Positions 8,181 through 16,481 are shown, numbered from the stretch's first letter. The stretch: DNA of 64,000 bases from Streptomyces goshikiensis (GCF_014650555.1 NZ_BMVE01000014.1:1-64000), one strand, 5' to 3'. Notes: generated by a model not told the origin, from the sequence alone. A program made the numbers and translations.

Positions 8181-9455
8181 TCAGGGAGTTCTGGGTGCGG
8201 CGTCGGTGGTGGCGCTGTGACGCATGGCGGGTTCGTGGCGCAGGCGCCAGAAGGCGGCGATGAGGCCTATGGCCTGGAGGGCGGCGCAGCCGGTCAGGAC
8301 GTGGCCGAGCGCTGTTGCGGGGGTGAGGGCGACGAGGACTCCGGCGAGAGGGAACGGCACGAGCATGAGCAAGATCGTGATGCTGAGGGTGGCGCCGAAG
8401 ACGCGTTCGGGGATGAGGTGGGAGCGCAGGGTGCGCAGGACGACGGTCATGCCGCCCTCGCCGGCCATCAACACGGCGGCCAGGACGAGGAACTGGGTGT
8501 AGGCCCCGACCTGGGAGACGGCGAGGCCGGCCAGCGCGGCGACCACCGCGCTGGCGGCTCCGGCGGGCCACAGGCCGACGCGTTCGATGGCGTAGCGGCA
8601 GCAGGCGACCGCGATGAGGGAGGCTGCGGCGGCGGCAGACCAGATCACGCCGACGGCGGCACTGGAGTAGCCGAGGTGCTGGACGATGATGATCGGGGCG
8701 GCGGCCTGGAGCATGCCGGTGGCGAGGCTGGAGACGGTGAGTCCGGCGATCAGCCACGCGAGGGCCGGCAGGGAGGCAAGGGTCTGCCATCCAGTGCGCA
8801 GTCCGGTGAGCGCGGACCCGGCGGCGGGTACGAGGCGGGTCTCGCGATGCCAGGGGGCGAGGGCGGCGCCCACGAGTGAACAGGCGGCGATGGCGATCAG
8901 GGTGCCGGTGACGCCGACCCAGTGCAGAAGGAATCCGGCGGCTGCGGGCCCGGCGAGGGTGGCGGTCTGGTCGATGCCTAGGAGGGCCGACTGCACCCGG
9001 TGGGCCCGCTCCCCCGCGTCCTTGCTGGCCGCTGCCCCGGCCGTCTCGGCCGCGATGTAACTGAACTCGGTGGCCACGCCGGTGAGGGCAGCGAGAGTCA
9101 TCACCGTGATCGTCGCCCCCAGGCCACCGGCCTGGGTGGGCAGGATGACTGCCGCGGCCAGGACCACCAGGGCCCGCAGCACGGAGGCGAGGCGGAAGAC
9201 CCGCTTGGTGCCGTGCCGGTCGACCGTCGATCCGGCCAGGGAGAACGCCGCGAGGCGGGGGATCCACTCCAACGCGAAGGCCAGTCCGGTGAGGGTGGCG
9301 GAGCGGGTGGTGGCGAGCACGATGAGCGGGATGCCGTACGTGGTCATCGCGAAGGCACCGGCGTCGGCGGACCGGGGAAGGTAGATGCGGCGCAGCAGGG
9401 ACAGCTGCGGGAGGAGGGCGTGCCGGGGGCCGGCGATCACGAGATCGGAGGTCAT
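8181..9455 (-). CDS. MFS transporter
   Basis: 424 residues from the ATG at 9455; the open frame extends further upstream but without membrane character. About 12 hydrophobic segments are visible. The cytoplasmic loop after TM2 (AGSTVDRHGTKRVF) is the MFS motif-A region (GxxxDRxGxRR), with G and D conserved. It most resembles drug/metabolite exporters of the Bcr/enterobactin type used by actinomycetes. Substrate unknown. It is in the leftward run downstream of three regulator-like genes, so it could be their target. A second MFS gene lies at about 30 kb. Confidence 0.8.
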   Translation of the reverse strand: MTSDLVIAGPRHALLPQLSLLRRIYLPRSADAGAFAMTTYGIPLIVLATTRSATLTGLAFALEWIPRLAAFSLAGSTVDRHGTKRVFRLASVLRALVVLAAAVILPTQAGGLGATITVMTLAALTGVATEFSYIAAETAGAAASKDAGERAHRVQSALLGIDQTATLAGPAAAGFLLHWVGVTGTLIAIAACSLVGAALAPWHRETRLVPAAGSALTGLRTGWQTLASLPALAWLIAGLTVSSLATGMLQAAAPIIIVQHLGYSSAAVGVIWSAAAAASLIAVACCRYAIERVGLWPAGAASAVVAALAGLAVSQVGAYTQFLVLAAVLMAGEGGMTVVLRTLRSHLIPERVFGATLSITILLMLVPFPLAGVLVALTPATALGHVLTGCAALQAIGLIAAFWRLRHEPAMRHSATTDAAPRTP

Positions 9456-9507
9456 CGTCGCTTTCACGCAAAGAGGCGCCCACCGTGGCGAGCAGAACAG
9501 ACGGGGG

Positions 9508-9966
9508 TCAGCGGCGCGGCGTGCGCGCCTTCGGCGGGGTGTGTGCCGGATCCGTCGGGCTGAGGGCCGTCGACGGTGTGGCTGAGGGGCTCGGCTCGGC
9601 GGCGGCCTGGCGGTAGACGGCCAGGTGGGTGTCGAGCTGGCGGAGGAGGTAGCCGCGCTTGATCGCCAGGTGTTCGATGCGAGTGCTGCGGTCACCGAGG
9701 AGGCCCTCACTCCAACGGGGGGCGTCCTGGCCGGTCAGAGTCTTGGACAGTTCCTCAATGACACGAGCCGCCTCGGCGAGGAGCTGCCGCTGCATGCGAT
9801 CGACGTCCAGGGCCGCATTCATCACGGCCACCACCGTTGTCCGCACGTACTCGGGGGCGTTCTGCATCGCGTTGAAGGCCCAGACGTTGGGGTCCATGCC
9901 GACGGCACGGGCGACTTCGCTGGTCCCCAGTGCAGGCACGGCGCCCTCGTAGGGTGGAGTGCTCAC
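9508..9966 (-). CDS. Hypothetical helical protein
   Basis: 152 residues, helical in the first 110 (VVAVMNAALDVDRMQRQLLA, then IEHLAIKRGYLLRQLDTHLA), with a Pro/Ser/Thr-rich tail ending ARTPRR. The start overlaps the end of the upstream winged-helix gene by four bases, so translation is probably coupled. It resembles in outline the other small helical proteins of this run (11.3-14.2 kb). Function unknown. Confidence 0.55.
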   Translation of the reverse strand: MSTPPYEGAVPALGTSEVARAVGMDPNVWAFNAMQNAPEYVRTTVVAVMNAALDVDRMQRQLLAEAARVIEELSKTLTGQDAPRWSEGLLGDRSTRIEHLAIKRGYLLRQLDTHLAVYRQAAAEPSPSATPSTALSPTDPAHTPPKARTPRR

Positions 9967-10448
9967 GCGGCCAGCTCTATCTCGTCCTGGTTCGTGCCGG
10001 TCAGCTGCGAGGCCAGGGCCGCCCCGTGGTCGCGAACCCAGGAGGCGAGTGCGGCCCGCGGTGCCGGTGGTACGTCGGTGCTGGGCTTGCCGAGGAGGGC
10101 GAGGGTGGCTTGCACGCGGGTGACGAAGTCGCTGACGTCACAGGGGTACTGGTGTGTACGTGCCCAGCGTGCCGCCGTGTCGTAGACATCGGCGAGTTCC
10201 CTTCCGGGGGATGTGAGGACGAAAGCCGGGTTCCCGGCGTGCTTCCCTGTCCGCAGGAGTCCCAATGCGCGCCCGGCTGCCGTGGCGTGGCGGAGTTGCT
10301 GGCGGGACAGTCCGGTGAGGGTCCGGCTGAGGAGGTGGCGTGGCAGGGGGCCGTGGTCGTCGATGTCGCTGACGATCCGGACGAGACCCGGGTGGGACAG
10401 GGCTGCCGCGGCCTGCGCGAGCGCGATGGTGTCGGGGGACGTGTTCAT
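9963..10448 (-). CDS. Winged-helix regulator-like protein
   Basis: 161 residues from the ATG at 10448. The N-terminal 90 residues read as a winged helix: ALSHPGLVRIVSDI, LPRHLLSRTLTGLSRQQLRH, AGRALGLLRTGKHAGNP, then FVLTSPGREL. The last block is the wing-plus-helix typical of HxlR/ArsR-like DNA-binding proteins (xLTxxGRxL). A helical C-terminus follows. It overlaps the HxlR gene upstream (ATGA) and the next gene downstream by four bases, so the three are translated as a unit. A transcription factor is likely; target unknown. Confidence 0.6.
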   Translation of the reverse strand: MNTSPDTIALAQAAAALSHPGLVRIVSDIDDHGPLPRHLLSRTLTGLSRQQLRHATAAGRALGLLRTGKHAGNPAFVLTSPGRELADVYDTAARWARTHQYPCDVSDFVTRVQATLALLGKPSTDVPPAPRAALASWVRDHGAALASQLTGTNQDEIELAA

Positions 10449-11311
10449 CGGGTACGTCCTGCGGTCGGGGCTGCGCCGGCAGGGCGGGCGGGGGTGGTGT
10501 GGGAGAAGAGATCTCCCGGCTTCCACGTCGCCGCACGGACCGGGGTCGTGGACACGGCCGGGGTGCGCGGCTGCGTGGTGGCCCACATGGCGGGGCTGGC
10601 CAGCGGCCGGGCGGCCTGCGGGGCCCATACCGGGTGGCGGGTGGCCTGTGTCAGAGGGCGGCCGGCAGCCCAGGCGGACAGGGCCTGGTAGACGGGAGCC
10701 AGGTCCCGCCCGGCGGCGGTGAGCTCGGCGTTGCCCTGGCGGTCCTTGGTGACGAGGAAGTCCTCGGCCAGTCGGTTCAGCGGCGGGTAGACGTTGGTCA
10801 GGTGCCGCTCGGGCATGGCGGTGGCGGCCAGGGCCTTGGCGCTGGATACTCCGCGGATGCGCAGCGCCCACAGGATTGGGGTGGCCTGTCGAGGCGCGAT
10901 GAGAGCGATCGTGTCCTCGATGTCCTGGGCACGGGGAACCGCCTTGGGGACGCGGTTGCCGGATACCGGGTCCAGCACCATGTCCTTCTCCAGGTGCTTG
11001 CCGCCCCAGGTGGCCATCACGCCCAGGACCGGCAGCAGCTCTCGACCGCGGACGGACAGTCCGTACAGAACGGTCCGCGCCTCGAATTCGGTTCGCTCGA
11101 CCAGTCCGGCATCGGCGAGCTTGCCGAGCTTGGGATGGAGCTGGCTGTCGGGGAGCCAGGGCAGTGCGCTCCTGATCTCCCGGTAGCGCAGCGGCTTCTC
11201 CGCCAGGGTCATCAGCACCCAGGCCGTCCACCGTGGGGCCAGCATCTGCAGGCTCTGGGTGACGCGGGACAGGTCGGACGATATGGATTCGGGCAGGCCG
11301 GTGGTAGCCAA
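10445..11311 (-). CDS. HxlR-family transcriptional regulator
   Basis: 288 residues with two HxlR-like winged helices in tandem. The first (about 10-100) contains LAPRWTAWVLMTLAEKPLRY, REIRSALPWLPDSQLHPKLG, LADAGLVERTEF and YGLSVRGRELLPVL. The second (about 135-225) contains APRQATPILWALRIRG and ERHLTNVYPPLNRLAEDFLV, then LTAAGRDLAPVYQAL. HxlR proteins bind DNA as dimers, so a fused pair may work as a monomeric or asymmetric repressor. The last 60 residues are a Pro/Ala/Thr-rich tail ending GRTR. Co-translated with the winged-helix gene downstream. It is a candidate for the protein that reads the element's palindromes. Confidence 0.75.
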   Translation of the reverse strand: MATTGLPESISSDLSRVTQSLQMLAPRWTAWVLMTLAEKPLRYREIRSALPWLPDSQLHPKLGKLADAGLVERTEFEARTVLYGLSVRGRELLPVLGVMATWGGKHLEKDMVLDPVSGNRVPKAVPRAQDIEDTIALIAPRQATPILWALRIRGVSSAKALAATAMPERHLTNVYPPLNRLAEDFLVTKDRQGNAELTAAGRDLAPVYQALSAWAAGRPLTQATRHPVWAPQAARPLASPAMWATTQPRTPAVSTTPVRAATWKPGDLFSHTTPARPAGAAPTAGRTR

Positions 11312-11341
11312 AGGGGTGCTCCTGGAACGTGGGGAAGGGGT

Positions 11342-11752
11342 TCAGCGGGCTGGCGCGGACGAGGCCGTCGAGGCAGCCGGGACCGGCGGGGTGGCCGGGG
11401 TGGGTGTGGTCTGCGGTGCGGGGGCGCGGTGCAGGCTCTGAAGCACTGCGGTGATGTGCCGGGCCTGGGTGTCGCGGACGGCGACGGCTTCACCGATGCG
11501 GCGGGCGCAGTCGTAGATGTGGCCGGCGTCGTGGCGGCCGACCTCGCGCTCGGGGTGGGTCAGCTGTCGCAGCCGCTGGAGCTGGAAGTCGAGATCACGC
11601 TCGGCGAACTCGATGGCGCTATTGGAGGCCAGGAGGGCGGACAGCATGTTCGGGTGGGTCGTGGAGTCGGCGTGCGCTTCGAGGTCGGCGCGCGGTCGGC
11701 CGTAGAGGGATTCGATGTGGTCGGTGATCTGCCGGGAGGTGGTGTGGGGCAA
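11342..11752 (-). CDS. Small helical protein, paralogue family
   Basis: 136 residues. Two helical blocks are visible: ALLASNSAIEFAERDLDFQL and RRIGEAVAVRDTQARHITAV, then a Pro/Thr/Ala linker ending SSAPAR. The ERD ... AVRDxxARxxxxxL pattern recurs in the genes at 11.75, 12.2 and the N-terminal half of 13.6 kb, so these look like diverged tandem copies. It directly abuts the upstream gene. Function unknown. Confidence 0.6.
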   Translation of the reverse strand: MPHTTSRQITDHIESLYGRPRADLEAHADSTTHPNMLSALLASNSAIEFAERDLDFQLQRLRQLTHPEREVGRHDAGHIYDCARRIGEAVAVRDTQARHITAVLQSLHRAPAPQTTPTPATPPVPAASTASSAPAR

Positions 11753-12202
11753 TCAGCGACCTCTCGCGCTTGGGATCACCGGACCCGCTGTGGCCGGGGG
11801 GATCGGCGGGGTGGGGTCGGTGGTGATCCTGGGCTGGTCCAGCTTCGGCGGGCTGGCCCGAGCGGTGCCCGCAGGGGACATGGCGCGCAGGAGTTCGCCC
11901 AGGGCCGTGACGTACTGATCACGGGCGGACAGGGCGGCGTCCATCCACTGGGAGTCGAGCTTCAGCTCGGAGGCGGACAGAGATCCTATGTCCGCCCCCG
12001 GGGCGGTGTAGCGGTGGACGCGGTCACGAACGCGGGCGACCTGTTCCTCGGCCAGGGCCAGGAACGAGCGCAGCTCCAGGGCACGGTGGACGGCGGGTGT
12101 TGCGGCCCCCGCCGCGGCGGCAACGTAGAGCCGGGCCACCGGGGTACCGAAGACCGCTTCGAGGTGCGCGTCCTGGCTGGTCGGCTTCGTCGAGGCGCTC
12201 AT
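11753..12202 (-). CDS. Small helical protein, paralogue family
   Basis: 149 residues. Helical core: RALELRSFLALAEEQVARVR, then DSQWMDAALSARDQYVTALG, then a Pro/Thr-rich tail ending SARGR. It shares the spacing of the AEExV and ARDxxxxxLxxL elements with its neighbours. It overlaps the upstream gene by four bases and ends one base before the downstream gene begins, indicating one translational unit. Function unknown. Confidence 0.6.
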   Translation of the reverse strand: MSASTKPTSQDAHLEAVFGTPVARLYVAAAAGAATPAVHRALELRSFLALAEEQVARVRDRVHRYTAPGADIGSLSASELKLDSQWMDAALSARDQYVTALGELLRAMSPAGTARASPPKLDQPRITTDPTPPIPPATAGPVIPSARGR

Positions 12203-12651
12203 CGCCCGCCGCCCCTGACCGGGACGGCGGGCAGCGCGGCCGTACGGGCGACGGGCGTGGTCACGATGGCGGGTCCCGTGCGGGCGGCGCCGCGCCAGAC
12301 CCCCTGCGCGCGACGGCCCGGGGCGTTGTCGTCAAGGAGGTGACGGACGACCATGGCTCGGCCGTCGCGTACGGCGACCAAGGTGTTCACGCGGTCGGCG
12401 AGTGCCATCACCGGGTCTTCGAGCTCGCCGGCGGGAGCGCGGTCCAGGGCGGCGAGGAGGTGGTCCTCGGCGGTGGAGAGGGCTTCTTGGGCTTCTTCGA
12501 GGAGCCCGTACCACCGGGCCATGGCCGTCGCTTCGGGGTTCGCCTGCGGTGCCGCCGTCACCGCACGGCGCAGCTGGTGCAGAGGCATCTGGAAGCGGGA
12601 TTCGATCTGCCGGGCGAAGGTGCCCAGCACATCGTCGAGTTCTTCGGGCAT
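12199..12651 (-). CDS. Small helical protein, first gene of a unit
   Basis: 150 residues from an ATG behind GGAG. Helical core: WYGLLEEAQEALSTAEDHLL and DRVNTLVAVRDGRAMVVRHL. The tail is Ala/Thr/Pro-rich and ends VRGGGR. It belongs to the same diverged family as the next two genes. About 95 bases upstream of its start lies one copy of the element's GATCCCCGGT/ACCGGGGAT palindrome, so it probably begins a separately controlled transcript. Confidence 0.6.
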   Translation of the reverse strand: MPEELDDVLGTFARQIESRFQMPLHQLRRAVTAAPQANPEATAMARWYGLLEEAQEALSTAEDHLLAALDRAPAGELEDPVMALADRVNTLVAVRDGRAMVVRHLLDDNAPGRRAQGVWRGAARTGPAIVTTPVARTAALPAVPVRGGGR

Positions 12652-12667
12652 GGCGAACTCCTCTCCA

Positions 12668-13453
12668 TTAGGGCATGGGGCAGCCAGGGCGGGAAGGGGG
12701 AAGGGGCGGCCCGTTCCTGCGTGGTGGGCCAGTTACCAGGGTCCGGAGAATCCCCGGTTTGGCTGACCGGGGATGTGCTGCTACATTCCCGGCCCTCCGG
12801 GAATCAGCGTGTCCGGCCGGGGCCCTCGTCGGGGTACTCGGCAGGGCGGGCGGCACGGGGGTACGCGCCGTGGGCGGTGCGGCAGATGGCAGTGGGGTGG
12901 AGCGGTCTTCCATCCAGTCGACGGCGGCCTCGTGGGTCTCGAACGCGCCCTCGCGCAGGGTGTGGATGAAGCTGTCGAGATTGGCCTGCTCCAGCAGGAC
13001 CCGGAAGGGCTTCGGCACTCGTTCGTCCAAGGCTCGCAGCAGCACCACGGTTTCGGTCTGGTGCGAGCCGTCGTCGGTGTAGCTGTCGAGCAGCGCGTAG
13101 TGGTCTCCGTCGCCGATGAGTCGCTGCTGCAGGGCCACGGTGGCCGCGTCGGCGGCGGTGGTTCCCATGCCGGGTAGCAGAGCGATGGCCTCGGCCGGGC
13201 AGCCGCGCATGATGAGCCAGCACTGGGCCATAGCCGGAAGCGGCAGCTCGGCATGCTCGAAGCTGTACACCTGGGCCGTGTGATCCCGTTTGATACGCAG
13301 GGCGATGAGCTGGGGTTCGCCGGGGATTCCCCAGGTGACGGCGCCGTTGTGGATGACGTGGAAGCTGTATCGGCCGTCGGGGCTGTGGTGGGAGGCCAGC
13401 GCGGTCATCGAATCGCGGTCCGAGTCGAGGTGGTGCCAGAACGCCTCTTCCAC
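12668..13453 (-). CDS. Hypothetical protein, tail probably frame-shifted
   Basis: 261 residues as read. The first 190 look real: SPDGRYSFHVIHNGAVTWGI, IALRIKRDHTAQVYSFEHAE and ALLPGMGTTAADAATVALQQ, then a conserved-looking DWMEDRSTPLP. The frame then runs through hairpin and palindrome A to 12668, which is unlikely for a real C-terminus. A neighbouring frame ends at 12804 with GPGRTR-stop, which fits the Arg-capped tails of the other proteins here. A one-base error in the Pro/Ala tail near 12.82 kb would explain this. Function unknown. Confidence 0.55.
   Translation of the reverse strand: MEEAFWHHLDSDRDSMTALASHHSPDGRYSFHVIHNGAVTWGIPGEPQLIALRIKRDHTAQVYSFEHAELPLPAMAQCWLIMRGCPAEAIALLPGMGTTAADAATVALQQRLIGDGDHYALLDSYTDDGSHQTETVVLLRALDERVPKPFRVLLEQANLDSFIHTLREGAFETHEAAVDWMEDRSTPLPSAAPPTARTPVPPALPSTPTRAPAGHADSRRAGNVAAHPRSAKPGILRTLVTGPPRRNGPPLPPSRPGCPMP
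12749..12774 (-). promoter_or_regulatory. Palindromic operator-like site A
   Basis: On the minus strand this reads CATCCCCGGT, spacer CAGCCA, AACCGGGGATT, followed by CTCCGGACC. It matches the 31.94-kb copy almost base for base over 34 bases and has the same orientation relative to the gene downstream (start at 12651). The two half-sites are complementary, so it can be a protein-binding palindrome or a hairpin. Operator role inferred. Confidence 0.65.
12785..12804 (-). terminator. Short perfect hairpin
   Basis: ATTCCCGG, loop of four, CCGGGAAT. It follows an alternative stop codon (TGA, minus strand, near 12805) of the gene to the right, and precedes palindrome A. It probably marks the boundary between two transcripts. 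Confidence 0.5.
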
Positions 13454-13561
13454 GGCTTCGTTAATGGGCTCGAAGCCGTCGAGCCGGAAGTCAGGCCTGT
13501 TGTCGATTTACGTTGTTCCACTCATTTCGGTGCGGGAAAGGGGATGGGAGGGCTCGTTCGG

Positions 13562-14251
13562 TCAGCGCGACCGTCCGGAGGCTGTCGGCCAGGAGCCGAC
13601 CCGGGGTGCGGGCGTTGGTGTCGCCGCGGGAGGGCGGCCTGTGCCGGTCAGCGTCGTACGACCGGCGTCCGTGAGGGAGATGGGCTGTCCGGCGTGAAGC
13701 GGGTGGGAGGTGTCGCGTGCGACCAGCCCCGCCTCCTCCAGCCGCTGGAGAACGGAAAGGGTCAGACGCACGCCGGAGGCCGTGACCACGGATGTCCGCC
13801 CGGTCTGCAGGTGCTCATGGACCTTGGCACCCCGGCTGATGGCCAGAAGTGCGGCGAACTCGTGCGCGATCAGGTCCTTGCCCTCCGCCATGGCACGCAC
13901 CGGGGCTGCGGCCTCCAGCGATTCGAGTTCGGCAAGAGCATCGCCTTGGCGGGCATCCCGTGTGCCGACGGCGTCCTTGAGCTGCGACACGGTCCGGTCG
14001 ATGCGCGCGAACAAATGCTGATCGACTGGCAGATCGCCCGAGGCCAGGCGCTGAAGGAGGACCCGATAGAAGGTCACATCGCGTTCCGCGTTCGAGAGTG
14101 CGCGGTGGGCTTCGACGAGGCGGGTGAGAGGCTCGTCGAGCAGCCCACGGTCGTGGTGCGCCCACAATCGGTCGACGCTGTGTCCGACGGCCACCTCGAC
14201 GCGCTGGTCAAGGCTGGTCAGAGCCTTCCTCGGTGGTGTGGTGGACGGCAG
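13562..14251 (-). CDS. Helical plus winged-helix protein, CTG start
   Basis: 229 residues if begun at CTG 14251, which has a perfect AGGAGG five bases upstream. No ATG or GTG is near it. The N-terminal half repeats the small helical family (AHRALSNAERDVTFYRVLLQ, then GTRDARQGDALAELESLEA). The C-terminal half is a winged helix: SVVTASGVRLTLSVLQRLEE, AGLVARDTSHPLHAGQPISL and TDAGRTTL. The tail is Pro-rich and ends GRSR. It overlaps the GNAT gene upstream by 44 bases. A DNA-binding role is likely. The CTG start is inferred from the ribosome-binding site. Confidence 0.6.
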   Translation of the reverse strand: MPSTTPPRKALTSLDQRVEVAVGHSVDRLWAHHDRGLLDEPLTRLVEAHRALSNAERDVTFYRVLLQRLASGDLPVDQHLFARIDRTVSQLKDAVGTRDARQGDALAELESLEAAAPVRAMAEGKDLIAHEFAALLAISRGAKVHEHLQTGRTSVVTASGVRLTLSVLQRLEEAGLVARDTSHPLHAGQPISLTDAGRTTLTGTGRPPAATPTPAPRVGSWPTASGRSR

Positions 14252-14765
14252 GGAAGCCTCCTGGGCGTGAGGTGCGGGGCAGGATCGTGCCTGCCCCGGA
14301 CAGGGAAAGACGGACGTCGAGGTGGGTGGCGTCCCGTGATGCGGTGACGTGGCCGAGTCGGCGGACCAGACCGAGCATCGGCAGGTTGGACGCCGTGTAC
14401 GCGGAGAGGGTGTGCGCCCCGCGGGACCGCGCATGGGCTGCTGCGTGGCGGGCGAGGGCCAGACCGGTGCCTCGGCGCTGATGCGTGTCGGCTACCTGCA
14501 GACCGAGGTCGAAGACGCCCGGCTGCCGGCTCGCCGACCCGGCCGAGCCCAGGGCAATAACGCCGTCGGCACCGTGCACGGCGATCCAGCAGTTGGAGTG
14601 GCGCAGCAGTCGCTCGATGTCGCGGCGGACAATCCGGGTCCTGCCCCACCGACGGTACAGAGCCTGCTCCGAGCATCTGTGGTGGAAGGCCTCGATGGAC
14701 GGCCAGTCCGCCAGAGTCGCAGTCTGGATGGGAGTGGGGCCGGTGGTGCTCAGCAGCTGGTGCAC
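14208..14765 (-). CDS. GNAT-family N-acetyltransferase
   Basis: 185 residues. GNAT features: CSEQALYRRWGRTRIVR at the start, a central strand CWIAVHGADGVIALGSA, VFDLGLQVADTHQRRGTGLA with the acetyl-CoA-binding QRRGTGLA (Q/RxxGxG/A), and YTASNLPMLGLVRRLGH at the end. It would acetylate an amine on a protein or small molecule using acetyl-CoA. Length is normal. It overlaps both neighbours, so it is part of one translated run. Substrate unknown. Confidence 0.75.
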   Translation of the reverse strand: MHQLLSTTGPTPIQTATLADWPSIEAFHHRCSEQALYRRWGRTRIVRRDIERLLRHSNCWIAVHGADGVIALGSAGSASRQPGVFDLGLQVADTHQRRGTGLALARHAAAHARSRGAHTLSAYTASNLPMLGLVRRLGHVTASRDATHLDVRLSLSGAGTILPRTSRPGGFPAVHHTTEEGSDQP

Positions 14766-15373
14766 ACGCCTTGGGCTGCGAGGATGGTGTCGCGCTGGTA
14801 GGACTTGCGGCGGCGGCCGTCCGGCAGGGTGATGTCGCGGGTGCGCACGCTGTAGGGCGCCAGGAGTTCGGCGAGGCGGGTCTGGGTGAGTTCGCTGTAG
14901 CGCCAGTGGTTTCCGGCGACGCCGGGCAGGCGGCGGAGAGCATCAACGAGGTCGGCGGAGGCCATGGCATGGGGGTCGCCGAGCTGGGCGAACACGTCAC
15001 CGCAGGCGTCGAGGAGGCTGGCCGGTTCTCCCGCCGGTTCCTGGCAGGTTTCCTCCTTCTGTACCAGACCGCACGTTCCGCAGGGGGCGGGGAAGGCCAC
15101 GTCGGCCGCACAGCATCCGGTCGACAGGAGCAGGGACAGGTCGTATCCGGCGTCGAGGCGTTCTCTGAGGAGATCGGTGCATGCCTCCATCAGCCCGGAG
15201 AGTCCCGTGCCGCCCTCCGGCTCGGTGGTGATCGCGGTCAGCAGACGCTGTTCCAGGTCCTGGACCTTGATGAAGGCGTCCAGGAGGGCGCGGTGATGGG
15301 CGTTCTCCTCCAGCGGCTTGGTTCCCAGGAGGGTGGTGGTGACGGTGTCGAGGAAGTTCGGGAAGGTCGTCAA
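14750..15373 (-). CDS. DUF3631-like C-terminal domain protein
   Basis: 207 residues starting at TTG 15373, which overlaps the previous stop as TTGA. The middle has a Cys cluster (STGCCAADVAFPAPCGTCG and later EETCQEP), perhaps a metal site. The last 70 residues resemble the DUF3631 tail found after helicase or primase domains on mobile elements: ADLVDALRRLPGVAGNHWRY, LTQTRLAELLAPYSVRTRDI, then RRKSYQRDTI. No ATPase motif is present, so it would be an accessory, not an enzyme. It may take part in element replication; inferred. Confidence 0.55.
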   Translation of the reverse strand: MTTFPNFLDTVTTTLLGTKPLEENAHHRALLDAFIKVQDLEQRLLTAITTEPEGGTGLSGLMEACTDLLRERLDAGYDLSLLLSTGCCAADVAFPAPCGTCGLVQKEETCQEPAGEPASLLDACGDVFAQLGDPHAMASADLVDALRRLPGVAGNHWRYSELTQTRLAELLAPYSVRTRDITLPDGRRRKSYQRDTILAAQGVCTSC

Positions 15374-15846
15374 CGGGTGGGGCCTTTCGGGGTGAGCGGG
15401 AGGGCGGGCTGGGGAAGGCCGGGGAGCCTGTAGGTGGGCTTGGGGGCGGGGCGGGCGGTGTCGAGCTGGGGCGACCGGGCCCGGGCGGCGTGTGTGAGCG
15501 CGCTGACCGGCCGGCGCTTGATGCCGAGGCGGGCGGCGGCGGTGTTGTAGACCTCGTGCCGGTCCCGCGGGAGGACAGCGACGACATGGATTTCGGTGCG
15601 ATAGGCGGAGCCCTCCGGGGCACGCCGCTGGGCGTAGACCATCCGCCAGGCCGCGCGGGAGTCCACGTAGACCTTGCGCAGCCCTTCGAGTTCGGCGGTG
15701 AGTTTGCCACCGAACAGCCGGGCGTTGACGACGTCTTGGAGCTGGGCGAGTGCGAGGTCGCGGATGTCGCCGGGGGCCTGGAGGAGGTCGGTCAGGGCGC
15801 GGGGATCGAAGGTCAGGCCGAAGGCCGGCTGCTCGCGCCCGCTCAC
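15370..15846 (-). CDS. RelE/ParE-like small protein
   Basis: 158 residues from the GTG at 15846 (GTGA overlap with the previous gene). The core looks like the RelE/ParE toxin fold: a helix with GGKLTAELEGLRKVYV, the strands DSRAAWRMVYAQRRAPEG and EIHVVAVLPRDRHEVYNT, then AAARLGI. In true toxins this fold cuts mRNA on the ribosome or blocks gyrase. No small antitoxin is adjacent and there is a 45-residue extension at the end, so a toxin role is uncertain. Ends KGPTR. Confidence 0.5.
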   Translation of the reverse strand: MSGREQPAFGLTFDPRALTDLLQAPGDIRDLALAQLQDVVNARLFGGKLTAELEGLRKVYVDSRAAWRMVYAQRRAPEGSAYRTEIHVVAVLPRDRHEVYNTAAARLGIKRRPVSALTHAARARSPQLDTARPAPKPTYRLPGLPQPALPLTPKGPTR

Positions 15847-16481
15847 GAGGCCGCCTCGAAGACGCCGCCCGTGTCGCCTTCGGCGGCCGGGCGCGTGGTC
15901 CGGCCGGGACCCCGGAGCAGCCGGTGAGCAGGCCGGTCGGGATCGGTCTGGCAGGCTGAGAGCGGCCCGCCGGCCGAGCGCACCGCGGCCATCGCGTGGG
16001 TGAGGAAATCGCGGTGCCACACGAACATCCCGGAGGGTCCGGCCTCGGCGTCCTTGTGCTGCTGGTAGGCCATCCACAGGGCGTGCAGCCAGGCCACGAC
16101 GTCGAGGTGGTCCTGCCACTCGTCACACCACGGCGCGGCGGTGGTGATCTCCGCGCCGTAGACCGGCATGAGGAAGTCCTCCACCCAGTCGGTCAGGGAG
16201 TCGAGTTCGTTCTCCCTTTCCTCCCCCTCCAGCTCCAGGATCGGCTTCGGCTCGGGCGGCGACACGGGGGCGGGCATGCCGGGAAGGCCCGGCATCGTGA
16301 AGGCAGCGAAGGGCATCGCAATCGGGTCGGGTGCGGTGGCCAGGTTGTCGAGCTGCCTGGCCTGCTCGGCCGACTTCGCCAGGAGCTTGCGGACGCTGGC
16401 CTCGATACTCTCCAAGTCAGGTTCCGGCAGGCGGATGGGTTCCATCTCCAGGCCGTCAGGGCCGTCTACGGGTTCGAGCAC
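15843..16481 (-). CDS. DUF4913 family protein
   Basis: 212 residues from GTG 16481, which sits behind GAGGAGAGG. The upstream ATG at 16541 has no such site and lies in the control region. The DUF4913 block is visible at about 100-160: LTDWVEDFLMPVYGAEI, WCDEWQDHLDVVAWLHALWM and AYQQHKD. The family is found on Streptomyces plasmids and integrative elements next to replication or transfer genes; its function is unknown. It is first of a four- to five-gene overlapping run and has palindrome B about 75 bases upstream. Confidence 0.7.
   Translation of the reverse strand: MLEPVDGPDGLEMEPIRLPEPDLESIEASVRKLLAKSAEQARQLDNLATAPDPIAMPFAAFTMPGLPGMPAPVSPPEPKPILELEGEERENELDSLTDWVEDFLMPVYGAEITTAAPWCDEWQDHLDVVAWLHALWMAYQQHKDAEAGPSGMFVWHRDFLTHAMAAVRSAGGPLSACQTDPDRPAHRLLRGPGRTTRPAAEGDTGGVFEAAS

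Noticed and set aside
9963..11231. 422-codon minus frame covering the HxlR gene
   Set aside because: Only the last 161 codons (winged-helix protein) are sensible; the rest is the HxlR gene in another frame.
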